Below are positions 27,601-35,021 of a stretch of 64,000 bases of DNA, piece after piece. Each line of letters begins with the position of its first letter. The first letter of the stretch is position 1. The position numbers and the translations under genes are program-made. Source of the DNA: Citromicrobium sp. JLT1363 (GTDB taxonomy: Bacteria; Pseudomonadota; Alphaproteobacteria; Sphingomonadales; Sphingomonadaceae); NCBI RefSeq assembly GCF_000186705.1, contig NZ_AEUE01000001.1, forward strand, positions 434,001 through 498,000. Direction: 5' to 3'. The notes below the pieces were generated by a model. The model worked only from the letters and a program-made list of their open reading frames with translations. It was not told the DNA's origin and searched no databases.

Positions 27601-28212
27601 CCTGGCCCGTTGCAGCGCCTTGCCGATGGTCTCTCCGGTGACGAACTGATCGCCCATCATTTCCATCGCCATGTTCACCGCGCTGCGGATCACCGGCTCG
27701 CCGGCGCGCTTGATCAGGCCGGCAAGCGACGCCGACAGGCCACGTTCGCGCAGGGGAGCTACGAAGGAGCCTGATACGACCAGCCCCCAGGTCGCGGCGT
27801 TGACGAAGATGGAGCGCCCATCGCCCAAGTGATCGCGCCACTTGCCATGCGCGATCTTGTCGCGGATCAGCCGGTCGCGCGTGGCGCTGTCGGGGATGCG
27901 CAGCAGCGCCTCGGCAAGGCACATCAGCGCCACGCCTTCCTGCGTGGAGAGCGAATATTCCTTCATCAGCCCGTCGACGCCGCCGGGCTGGCCGGTGCGC
28001 CGCAGCTTGCCGACGATATTGCCTGCAATCCCGGCGACCGCCGCGCTTTGGGGCGGGGTCAGCCGCGCTGCTTCGATCAGCGGTGCGACGGCCTCAGGCT
28101 CCGCCAGACGATAGGCATTGGTGATCGCGCTACGCAGCGGCGTCGGCATGGCAACCGGCGGCGCAAAGCGGGCGAAAGCCGGGCTCGGGCCGAGTTCGAA
28201 CATCTTTCCCAT
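24631..28212 (-). CDS. putA: Bifunctional proline dehydrogenase/P5C dehydrogenase PutA
   Basis: 1193 residues. Domains: helical alpha domain (about 30-150), PRODH barrel (about 150-500, with DIGFNIDAEESDRLELSL and FATHNAQT), ALDH-type P5C dehydrogenase (about 560-1010, catalytic Cys in SAGQRCSALR), and a C-terminal ALDH-like tail domain (about 1010-1193). There is no N-terminal ribbon-helix-helix, so it is not a self-repressing trifunctional PutA. The ATG at 28212 has a GGAG site; an ATG at 28269 lies in a hairpin. Proline is converted to glutamate. The gene follows hyuB on the same strand. Confidence 0.92.
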   Translation of the reverse strand: MGKMFELGPSPAFARFAPPVAMPTPLRSAITNAYRLAEPEAVAPLIEAARLTPPQSAAVAGIAGNIVGKLRRTGQPGGVDGLMKEYSLSTQEGVALMCLAEALLRIPDSATRDRLIRDKIAHGKWRDHLGDGRSIFVNAATWGLVVSGSFVAPLRERGLSASLAGLIKRAGEPVIRSAVNMAMEMMGDQFVTGETIGKALQRARKQEKRGFTYSYDMLGEAAMTMRDADRYYADYERAIHAIGKASSGRGVYAGPGISIKLSALHPRYARAQADRVMGELLPRVRALALLACDYDIGFNIDAEESDRLELSLDILEALALDPALAGWHGLGFVVQAYGKRCPHVIDWIVDLAERSDHRIMVRLVKGAYWDSEIKRAQVDGLADFPVFTRKVHTDVSYIACARKLLAARQHVFPQFATHNAQTLATIYHLAGDDFAVGDYEFQCLHGMGEKLYGEVVGPNRLDRPCRIYAPVGSRETLLAYLVRRLLENGANSSFVNRIWDKDLSIDQLVTDPVVEAEAIEPVGSSHPVIDLPPDLYPDRRNSRGLDLSDETVLAQLGEALCESAVTDWQAAPLIPGIEGARQAEPVCNPARRDDIVGHVRNALPGDVQIAARNASDAFPAWAASPVADRAACLDRAADLLDERMEALLGLIMREAGKSAPNAIAEVREAVDFLRYYANEARGGLAGAQAVGPMVCISPWNFPLAIFVGQVAAALVAGNTVLAKPAEETPLIAAQAVQILHEAGVPLAVLQLVTGAGEIGAALVAAPQTCGVIFTGSTQVAKLIQRQLAQRTLPDGAPIPLIAETGGQNAMVVDSSALPEQVVRDVIASAFDSAGQRCSALRILCVQDDIADQLLTMLRGALAELQVGATDRLCVDVGPVISDEAQAGIVAHIEAMRAKGLRVEQLTLDGATEHGSFVPPTIIEIDRIDQLGPEVFGPVLHVVRFARRDLGRLMQQISATGYGLTFGIHSRIDETIAEVVAGAEAGNIYINRNIIGAIVGVQPFGGRGLSGTGPKAGGPLYLSRLVKPDCGNSARIDDPGDTRSLGAMTGLPGPVGERNLYSVRPRGRVLLLARTAAGLEEQLGLISATGNIPVLPDEPATRELFAAVGPELTSGLSWAPNWETACDFAHVLIEDNGDDICPVLKAIAAGDGPIPIVQLGGRGAGYMAAWMLEEVVVSIDTTAAGGNASLMAVA

Positions 28213-28239
28213 GACTGCAAACTCCGGGCAGGCGCAGCC

Positions 28240-28273
28240 GTCCATGCCCGCCGGTTGCACGGCGGGCATGGGT
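28240..28273 (-). repeat. Hairpin between hyuB and putA
   Basis: ATGCCCGCCG (28244-28253) and CGGCGGGCAT (28260-28269) pair perfectly with a 6-base loop and extend outward by two C-G pairs and two G-T pairs. No T-run follows on either strand. It lies in the 95-base gap between the hyuB stop and the putA start and could terminate, attenuate or protect mRNA. Confidence 0.55.
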
Positions 28274-28307
28274 CGGTTCTGGTTTGTTGAGGGTTGAAGG
28301 AGAGCGG

Positions 28308-29954
28308 CTAGCTCACGTAACCGTTTTCAAGATCGCGCTGGCGTCGTTCGGCGCTGCGCTGTGCTGGGTCGCCGAAGCCGCCCCCGCCGCCGGTCGCCAC
28401 GCGCACCACGCTGCCCGCCTTGAGCGGCAGGGTGCTGGTCTTGAGCAGGTCGTCACGCACCGTGCCATCGGGGGCAACGATCTCGACCTGGGGGCCAAGC
28501 CCTTCCGATCCGCCCGAGAGGCCCCATGGCCGTGTGAGCGAGCGTTCGAACCAAAGCGACAGCGTGGTGTCGCCGTCCAGCTCGTATTCGCGGTAGCTGC
28601 CGTTGCCGCCGCGGAACTCGCCTTCGCCGCCGCTGTCCTGGCGGATACCGTACTTGGTGATCCGCATGGGATAGCGGTGTTCGAACACCTCGATGGGATA
28701 GTCGCGGAAGCTGCCGTTGACGTTGTTGATCAGGCAGTCCTGCCCGTCGCCGCCGTTCCATGCGCCCCAGCCGCCGCAGTTCGCCTCCACCGCAACGAAG
28801 AAGGCATCGTCGTTGCGCGCGTCGGTGCCGCTGAAGATGGTGACCATCGAATCGCCGTAGTGCGCTGCGGCGGCGCGCTGCGGCAGCGCCGGTGCCAGCG
28901 CCTTCACCACCATGTCGATCAGCATGCCCAGCGAGGAGAAGTACCAAGAGCACGCCGCCGGAGCCGCCGCGTGAAAGATCGTTCCTTCCGGGGCGACGAT
29001 GTTCAGCGCCCGGAAGGTGCCGCCGTCCACGGGGCGCTCCGGGTTGATCAGCAGCTTGAATGCCACGCGCAGGGCCGAGACCGTCTGGGTGAACCCGCAG
29101 TTCACCCCGCCGACGGTCTGCTTGGACGAGCCGGTCAGGTCCATTTCCATGGTCTCGCCGCTCACGCGCACGGTCAGCTTCACGGGCACCGGATCGGTCG
29201 AGATGCCATCATTATCGAGCGCGCCCTCGGCGGTGTATTCGCCGTCGGGGATGGCGAGGATCGCCTGGCGTTCCAGCTCGGCCGACTGGGCGAAGATGTC
29301 GTCGCGCGCCGCCTGCACCGTCTCGTAGCCGAACCGGTCGATCAGCGCGCGCATCCGCATCTCGCCGGTGCGTCCGGCCGCGATCTGCGCGTGCAGGTCG
29401 CCGATCAGGGCGTCGCCGAAGCGGCTGTTGGCGCGCATGAAGGCAAGGATGTCGTCCTGCGGCACGCCCTTGCGATAGACCTTGGTCGGCGGCCAGCGCA
29501 TGCCTTCCTGATAGATCTCGCGGGCATCGGTGGGAGAGCCTGCATCCTTGGCCCCCACATCCAGCCAGTGTGCGCGCGAGGTGGCGAAACCGATCCGCTT
29601 GCCCTCCCAGAAGATCGGCATGATCACGGTGATGTCGTTCAGGTGTGTGCCCGCGATATAGGAATCGTTGAGGAGGATTACGTCGCCCTCCTCGTAATAG
29701 TCCCAGCCCTTCATCTCGGCGACGATCTGCACGCACAGCGACAGATTGCCGAGGAACAGCGGCAGCCCCAGCGACTGGCCGAGCACGTCGCCGTTCTCGT
29801 CGAGCAGGCCGACCGCGCAGTCCTTGCCTTCGTAGATGATCGGCGTGAAGGCGCTGCGGATCAGCGAGGCGTTCATGTCTTCCGCGATGGCGTTGAAGGC
29901 ATTGCGGATGATCTCGGTGGTGACCGGGTTGGAATGGGGATTGCTGGTGGTCAT
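28308..29954 (-). CDS. Hydantoinase B/oxoprolinase subunit HyuB
   Basis: 548-residue HyuB-family protein, partner of HyuA in ATP-dependent opening of hydantoins, 5-oxoproline or ketones (acetone-carboxylase-like enzymes). Signatures: NDSYIAGTHLNDITV, FRGGNGSYREYE and the C-terminal GGGGGFGDP. Length typical. Its ATG overlaps the hyuA stop by 4 bases (ATGA), so the subunits are probably made at 1:1. Substrate not predictable from sequence. The neighbouring putA suggests a proline-yielding substrate. Confidence 0.92.
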   Translation of the reverse strand: MTTSNPHSNPVTTEIIRNAFNAIAEDMNASLIRSAFTPIIYEGKDCAVGLLDENGDVLGQSLGLPLFLGNLSLCVQIVAEMKGWDYYEEGDVILLNDSYIAGTHLNDITVIMPIFWEGKRIGFATSRAHWLDVGAKDAGSPTDAREIYQEGMRWPPTKVYRKGVPQDDILAFMRANSRFGDALIGDLHAQIAAGRTGEMRMRALIDRFGYETVQAARDDIFAQSAELERQAILAIPDGEYTAEGALDNDGISTDPVPVKLTVRVSGETMEMDLTGSSKQTVGGVNCGFTQTVSALRVAFKLLINPERPVDGGTFRALNIVAPEGTIFHAAAPAACSWYFSSLGMLIDMVVKALAPALPQRAAAAHYGDSMVTIFSGTDARNDDAFFVAVEANCGGWGAWNGGDGQDCLINNVNGSFRDYPIEVFEHRYPMRITKYGIRQDSGGEGEFRGGNGSYREYELDGDTTLSLWFERSLTRPWGLSGGSEGLGPQVEIVAPDGTVRDDLLKTSTLPLKAGSVVRVATGGGGGFGDPAQRSAERRQRDLENGYVS

Positions 29955-31972
29955 GCGCTTTCTCCTGCCGCGACGAGCATGTTCCCGAAGGTGTCGATGG
30001 TGATGGTGTAGCCGGGAGGCACGACGGTGGTGGCGCTCTCCTCTTCAATGATTGCCGGGCTGGCCATCGGCTTGCCGGGCACGAGCCGCGCGCGCTTCAG
30101 GATCGGCGTGCTGTGGGTTTCCCCGTCGAAGATGACATCGCGCGTGCCGACCTGCGGTTCGCCTTCCTCGGGCGTGAAGCTGGCCTCCTCGCCGCCATGC
30201 TCAAACTGGCCGGTGGCCGCCAGCCGCAGGCTGATGATCTCGGTTTCCGATTCCGGCTGCGAGTGGCCATAGCGCCGCTCGTAAAGCGCATGGAAACGGT
30301 CGAGCATGTCGGCCAGGGTGTCCCCGTCTTCGAGGGGCACGGCGATCGAATATTCCTGTCCTTCGTAACGCAGGTCCACAGCGCGGGCGAAAGCCATCGC
30401 GCCCTCTGCCACGTTCTCTTCACGCAGCCTCTCGCGGCCCTGTTGCTCCAGATCGGCGAAGGAAGCCTCCAGCTCCTTCTCGTCGACGGCGCTCATCACG
30501 CCGATGTGGCTGGCGACAAGATCGTGGCGGATATCGCTCTGCAACATTCCCCAGGCGGAGAAGGTGCCGGGAAAACGCGGGATGAGGACCTGCGTCATGT
30601 CCAGCTCGCGCGCCAGTTCGACCGCGTGCATCGGGCCCGCCCCGCCGAAGGCGACGAGGGTGAACTCGCGCGGGTCGATGCCTTGGCCGACGGTGATGGT
30701 GCGCATGGCATCGGCCATCTTGGCATTGCTGATCGCAAGGATGCCTTCGGCCAGCTCGCGGTCCGAAAGCCCGATCTGCCTGCCCAGTCGCTCCATCGCT
30801 TTGCGCGTTGCTTCGCTGTCGAGCTTCATCTTGCCATCGAGCAGCGAATCATCGCCCAGACGGCCGAGGAACAGGTTGGCATCGGTCACGGTCGGCTCGG
30901 TGCCGCCGCGCGAATAGCTGACCGGGCCGGGATAGGACCCGGCGCTTTGCGGCCCCACGCGCAGACCGCCGGCCTCGACCCAGGCAATCGAACCGCCGCC
31001 GGCGCCCACGGTGTCGATGCTGACGATCGACATCAGCAGCGGCAGGCCTTCCAGCACCGTCTCCGAGGTCATTTCCGGCTGGCCGTCGATCACGAGGCTG
31101 AGATCGAACGAGGTGCCCCCCATGTCGACGCACAGCAGATTTTCCAGACCCGTCCGCCGCGCCAGCTCGCAGCCGCCGATGCTGCCGCCCACGGGGCCGG
31201 ACATAAGCGTGGCAATCGGCCGCTCCTTGGCGAGGCGGTCGGTCATTACGCCGCCGCTCGATCCCATTACGTGGACGGTCTTTTCCATCCCCGACTTGGC
31301 CAGTTCCGCCTTGAGCGTATTGAGATAGAGTTCCACCACCGGCGCGACATAGGCGTCCATCACGGTAGAAGAGGCACGTTCGACCTCGCGCCATTCGGGC
31401 GCCACCTGGTGCGACAGCGAAACCGAGACATCGGGCAGGGCCGCCTTCAGGACCTCGCGCGCCCGCAATTCGTGCGCGGGGTTGGTATAGGCGTGCAGCA
31501 GGCACACCGCGATGGCCTGAAAGCCCTCTGCCTTCGCCTTTTCGATGATCGGGGCGAAGTCTTCCTCGGCCAGCTCGGTGATGACCGAACCGTCCCAGGC
31601 GAGCCGCTCTCGCACCTCGTGGACATTGCGCCGCGGGACCAGTTGTTCGGGCTTGCGATAGTGCAGCTTGTACAGCTCTTCGCGATGGCCACGGGCGATG
31701 GTGTAGGTGTCGCTGATGCCGCCGGTCATCACCAGCATCGTCTTGGCACCGCGCCGCTCGAGGAAGGCGTTGAGGCCGACCGTGGTGCCATGCACGAAGA
31801 AGTCGATCTCGGACGGGTCGCCGACCAGCTGGCCGATGCCCTGCAGCACGCCCAGCGCCGGGTTCTCCTTCGTCGTCGGGACCTTGCCGATGCGCACTTC
31901 GCCCGCATCGTCCTCGACCACGATATCGGTGAACGTGCCGCCAATATCGGCAGAAACCTTGAATTTAGCCAT
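29951..31972 (-). CDS. Hydantoinase A/oxoprolinase subunit HyuA
   Basis: 673-residue ATP-binding subunit with the ASKHA phosphate motif DIGGTFTD (residues 9-16) and a second motif CVDMGGTSFDLSL near 300. C-terminal DUF4910-like tail contains EEESATTVVPPGYTI. Length is typical of HyuA/N-methylhydantoinase A. Together with HyuB it uses ATP to activate a lactam, hydantoin or carbonyl substrate. It follows the cyclophilin gene by 42 bases and overlaps hyuB. Confidence 0.92.
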   Translation of the reverse strand: MAKFKVSADIGGTFTDIVVEDDAGEVRIGKVPTTKENPALGVLQGIGQLVGDPSEIDFFVHGTTVGLNAFLERRGAKTMLVMTGGISDTYTIARGHREELYKLHYRKPEQLVPRRNVHEVRERLAWDGSVITELAEEDFAPIIEKAKAEGFQAIAVCLLHAYTNPAHELRAREVLKAALPDVSVSLSHQVAPEWREVERASSTVMDAYVAPVVELYLNTLKAELAKSGMEKTVHVMGSSGGVMTDRLAKERPIATLMSGPVGGSIGGCELARRTGLENLLCVDMGGTSFDLSLVIDGQPEMTSETVLEGLPLLMSIVSIDTVGAGGGSIAWVEAGGLRVGPQSAGSYPGPVSYSRGGTEPTVTDANLFLGRLGDDSLLDGKMKLDSEATRKAMERLGRQIGLSDRELAEGILAISNAKMADAMRTITVGQGIDPREFTLVAFGGAGPMHAVELARELDMTQVLIPRFPGTFSAWGMLQSDIRHDLVASHIGVMSAVDEKELEASFADLEQQGRERLREENVAEGAMAFARAVDLRYEGQEYSIAVPLEDGDTLADMLDRFHALYERRYGHSQPESETEIISLRLAATGQFEHGGEEASFTPEEGEPQVGTRDVIFDGETHSTPILKRARLVPGKPMASPAIIEEESATTVVPPGYTITIDTFGNMLVAAGESA

Positions 31973-32014
31973 TGTTTCAGTTCCACTCTCTGGGCGCCTG
32001 CACGCCCGATTTTT

Positions 32015-32524
32015 CTAACAGTCGTGGACGACCGTGAGCGTGATCGGCTCGCTCAGGTAATCCGTGTCTTCGGCGCGTTCGTAGATGCGCCTGAGGGTGT
32101 CGAAGCCCGACGTGACCCGTCCGAAGACGGCGAAGCCCTCGCCATCCGGTTGCCGGGTGCCGCCGTGATCCAGTTCCGGTTCGTCGCGCATGCAGATGAA
32201 GCAGCTGGGATAGACTTCGCCTTTCCCGAAGCGGGCTGCGGAAACCGCCCACTGCTCGTGCTTCAGTCCGCTGGTGTCCGTGCCTTCATGCGCAATGCGG
32301 TCCAGCGGTCGGTCGTGGTGGTCCAGACCAACCTGGATGACCTCGATCGGGACTCCTTCGCCCACCGATGAATTCGTCGGGGTGACGATGCGAAACACGC
32401 TCGCATCGACGAATTGCGGCTGCGCGAACTGGCGCGTGAAATAGGCGCAGGTCGCAGGTGCAGCCTCGGGGGCCAGCGTGATGCCGAAAGAACCGAGCGC
32501 GCTGATGAAGCGGTAGCTTGCCAT
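32015..32524 (-). CDS. Cytoplasmic cyclophilin-type peptidyl-prolyl isomerase
   Basis: 169 residues with no signal peptide. Cyclophilin motifs PATCAYF, VFRIVTPTN, SCFICMRDEPELDHGG and FAVFGRVTSGFDTLRRI are present, although the usual FHRVI is FRIVTP, so it is a divergent member. ATG 32524 has an excellent GGAGGAGG site. A longer in-frame start at 32599 overlaps the receptor stop (ATGA) and would add 25 residues. It is embedded between a TonB receptor and hyuA, which is unusual for a housekeeping isomerase; it may act on a proline-containing substrate or fold an operon partner. Confidence 0.87.
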   Translation of the reverse strand: MASYRFISALGSFGITLAPEAAPATCAYFTRQFAQPQFVDASVFRIVTPTNSSVGEGVPIEVIQVGLDHHDRPLDRIAHEGTDTSGLKHEQWAVSAARFGKGEVYPSCFICMRDEPELDHGGTRQPDGEGFAVFGRVTSGFDTLRRIYERAEDTDYLSEPITLTVVHDC

Positions 32525-32598
32525 CGCCTCCTCCTGGGTCGGCCCCATGGCGGGGCCACACCGATCGTCAGACCGGCACTGCCCCGCCACCGGGACCA

Positions 32599-34875
32599 TC
32601 AGAAGTTGAACCGAAGGTCGGCCCGGAACACGTCCGGCTGGGCCGCATAGGCATAGCCGCCGGTCACGAACTCCGCGTTGTAGACCTCATCGAAGATGTT
32701 GCTGCCCGAGAGCGTGAAGCTCCAGCGGCCATCCAGATCCTCGATCCCCACGCGGGCATTGACCAGCTGGATCGCAGATCGCGCGGTGCTGTTCTCCGGA
32801 TCCCAGAACTGGCGCCCGCGATTTTCGAAGTCACCACGAACGAAGAAGCCCAGCGTGTTCGAAATGTCGGTACGATACTGAAAGCCTGCGTTGATCGTGT
32901 TGCTGGCGATGTAGGGGGCCTCATTGCCCACCAGCGCGGGATCGACGGCGTATTCCTTGATCTCGGCATCGGTGAAACTGACCCCGAGATAGGCCGTCAG
33001 CCCGTCGGCGATCTCGGCCGAGCCTTCCAGTTCGACCCCGAAGATGTCGATCTGGTCGATCGGCACCAGCACCTGCGCGCTGACCGCGCCAATGAACACG
33101 AAGTAGGGCGCATTGCTGAGATCGGTCTTGTAGACCGCGCCGCTCACGCTGGTGCGCGGCGCCAGCTGGGCCCGGAAACCGGCTTCCAGCGTCTCGGTCT
33201 CTTCCTGCGGCAGGACGTCGGACACGCCGTTTACCCCTGCACCGGCGGCAATCGCACCGACGCCGTTGGGATTGAACTGCCCGCTGCGGAAACCCTTGCC
33301 CCAAGAAGCATAGACCGTCGCCGTGTCGGTGGGCTGGTAGCGCAGCGTCACCTTGGGCTGGAACATGTCGAACGTCGCCTTGTTGACGGCGCCCGGCTGG
33401 CCGATCGGACCCGTCACATTGCCCGCCCCGTCATACAGCCCTTGCGCGGGATCGACGTATTGCGTGCGCTCGTCCTTGTCGTAACGACCGGCCACCGAAA
33501 TCTCGAAGCTGTCGGTAAGGTCGTAAGCCGCGTTGAAGAACACCGCCCAGGCCTGATTGTCGTTATCGTCGGCAATGAAGCTGGTCAGCGGGTTGGACGG
33601 ATTGGTCACCGGAGCACGCCGGATGCGGATGATCCCCTGTTCCAGATCGCTCATGATCGAGGACGAGGTGAAGCGGCTGGTGTCGAGATAGTAGCCGCCG
33701 ACCATCCAGCGGAAGGACTGGCTCGAGTTCGAGGTCAGCCGGACCTCCTGGCTGAACGTTTCCACATCGAAGAACTGCGACTGGGTCGCGTCGTAGAACG
33801 GAAACGCCGGCGACGGAGTAATGCTACTCGCCGCAGTGTAGGGGAACTGGTCGCTCCCGGTGCTCTGCGTGATGCGATCATAGGCGGAGATCGACTTGAG
33901 TTCGCCGAACCCCAGATCGATCGCCACCCGCAGCGATACCTGGTCGATATCGCGATCATCGAGACCCAGGTTGTTCGCGTAGAAATCGCGGTCCACCAGA
34001 TCCGCGTCGTTGATCGTGAAATCGAATGCGGTCGGCAAGCCCGTGGCCGGATCGATGATCGCCGGCTGGTAGGTGTAATTGAGCGCCCCGGCCTCTGTCC
34101 GGACGAGCGAACCGCGCAGATCGATCGTCACCGCATCGGCGGGCAGGAACCGCAGGTGACCGCGTAGGGCGATGTCTTCCAGCCCGTCGACCTTCTCGCC
34201 GAGAAACAGGTTGTCGAAATAGCCGTCGCGATTGGTATAGCTGCCGGACAGGCGGAACAGCACCGCGTCCTTTGCGATCGGCCCCGAAACCGAAACCTCG
34301 CCACCATATTCTCCGCCGGTGCCGCCACCCAGGCTGACATAGCCTTCGAAATCATTGGTCGGCATCTTGGTGTTGATGATGATCGCGCCGCCGGTCGCGT
34401 TGCGGCCGTAAAGCGCGCCTTGCGGACCGCGCAGCACTTCGATGCTATCGAGGTCGAACAGCGGCTGGTCGAAGCTGCGTGAGTTCACCTGCAGCACATC
34501 GTCGACGACCACGGCCACGGGCGGTTCGCCATTGCGCGTCTGCGACAGGCCGCGAATGGAGATGAAGTTGGTGCCCGCATCCTGCGCGTTCGAGAAGGTG
34601 ACACCCGGCGTCAGTGCGATGAAATCGTCGGTGCGCGAAATATTGGCATCCTCGATCGCCGCCGAATCGTAGGTCGTCACCGAGACGGGCACGTCGAGCA
34701 GTGTCTCTTCGCGACCGCGCGCGGTGACGATGATTACGGAACCTTCGCTATCGGCCTCGCTTGCCGGGGGCGCACTCTCCTGCGCACTCTCCTGCGCGCT
34801 TGCAGGGGCGACAAGCAGGACGCCGCCCAGGCTCAGTATGGTTGTTGTCAAAGCTGTTCGCAGGATGGTGCTCAC
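32599..34875 (-). CDS. TonB-dependent outer membrane receptor 2
   Basis: 758 residues, signal peptide (about 1-28, APASAQES), TonB-box-like VIIVTARGREE, plug (about 60-165 with DLDSIEVLRGPQGALYGRNATGG) and barrel ending with LRFNF (C-terminal Phe). The N-terminal QESAQES repeat is a small duplication. Its TGA overlaps a possible ATG of the cyclophilin gene. It is preceded by the MalT-like regulator gene and is most likely controlled by it. Confidence 0.93.
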   Translation of the reverse strand: MSTILRTALTTTILSLGGVLLVAPASAQESAQESAPPASEADSEGSVIIVTARGREETLLDVPVSVTTYDSAAIEDANISRTDDFIALTPGVTFSNAQDAGTNFISIRGLSQTRNGEPPVAVVVDDVLQVNSRSFDQPLFDLDSIEVLRGPQGALYGRNATGGAIIINTKMPTNDFEGYVSLGGGTGGEYGGEVSVSGPIAKDAVLFRLSGSYTNRDGYFDNLFLGEKVDGLEDIALRGHLRFLPADAVTIDLRGSLVRTEAGALNYTYQPAIIDPATGLPTAFDFTINDADLVDRDFYANNLGLDDRDIDQVSLRVAIDLGFGELKSISAYDRITQSTGSDQFPYTAASSITPSPAFPFYDATQSQFFDVETFSQEVRLTSNSSQSFRWMVGGYYLDTSRFTSSSIMSDLEQGIIRIRRAPVTNPSNPLTSFIADDNDNQAWAVFFNAAYDLTDSFEISVAGRYDKDERTQYVDPAQGLYDGAGNVTGPIGQPGAVNKATFDMFQPKVTLRYQPTDTATVYASWGKGFRSGQFNPNGVGAIAAGAGVNGVSDVLPQEETETLEAGFRAQLAPRTSVSGAVYKTDLSNAPYFVFIGAVSAQVLVPIDQIDIFGVELEGSAEIADGLTAYLGVSFTDAEIKEYAVDPALVGNEAPYIASNTINAGFQYRTDISNTLGFFVRGDFENRGRQFWDPENSTARSAIQLVNARVGIEDLDGRWSFTLSGSNIFDEVYNAEFVTGGYAYAAQPDVFRADLRFNF

Positions 34876-34918
34876 GTTTCCCTCCGATGATACCCGATCC
34901 GATTGGACTTCCGACTAT

Positions 34919-34930
34919 ATCGACGTCGAT
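34919..34930. promoter_or_regulatory. 12-base palindrome upstream of receptor 2
   Basis: ATCGACGTCGAT (34919-34930) is a perfect palindrome 44 bases upstream of the receptor start, in the gap behind the LuxR-type regulator gene. It is a candidate operator only; in a high-GC genome such a sequence can arise by chance. Confidence 0.25.
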
Positions 34931-34990
34931 CGCAGATGCTCTGGTCGCGACGGGTAGGCCTGGGATGGAGAAGAGTAGGCGCGCGTCACA

Positions 34991-35012
34991 CTCCCACCCG
35001 ATCGGGTGGGGG
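34991..35012 (-). terminator. Hairpin after the MalT-like regulator gene
   Basis: CCCACCC (34993-34999) and GGGTGGG (35004-35010) close over GATC, extended by one T-G and one C-G pair. It lies 10-30 bases after the regulator stop on the minus strand. No T-run is seen. Confidence 0.4.
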
Positions 35013-35021
35013 CCCTGGCGA

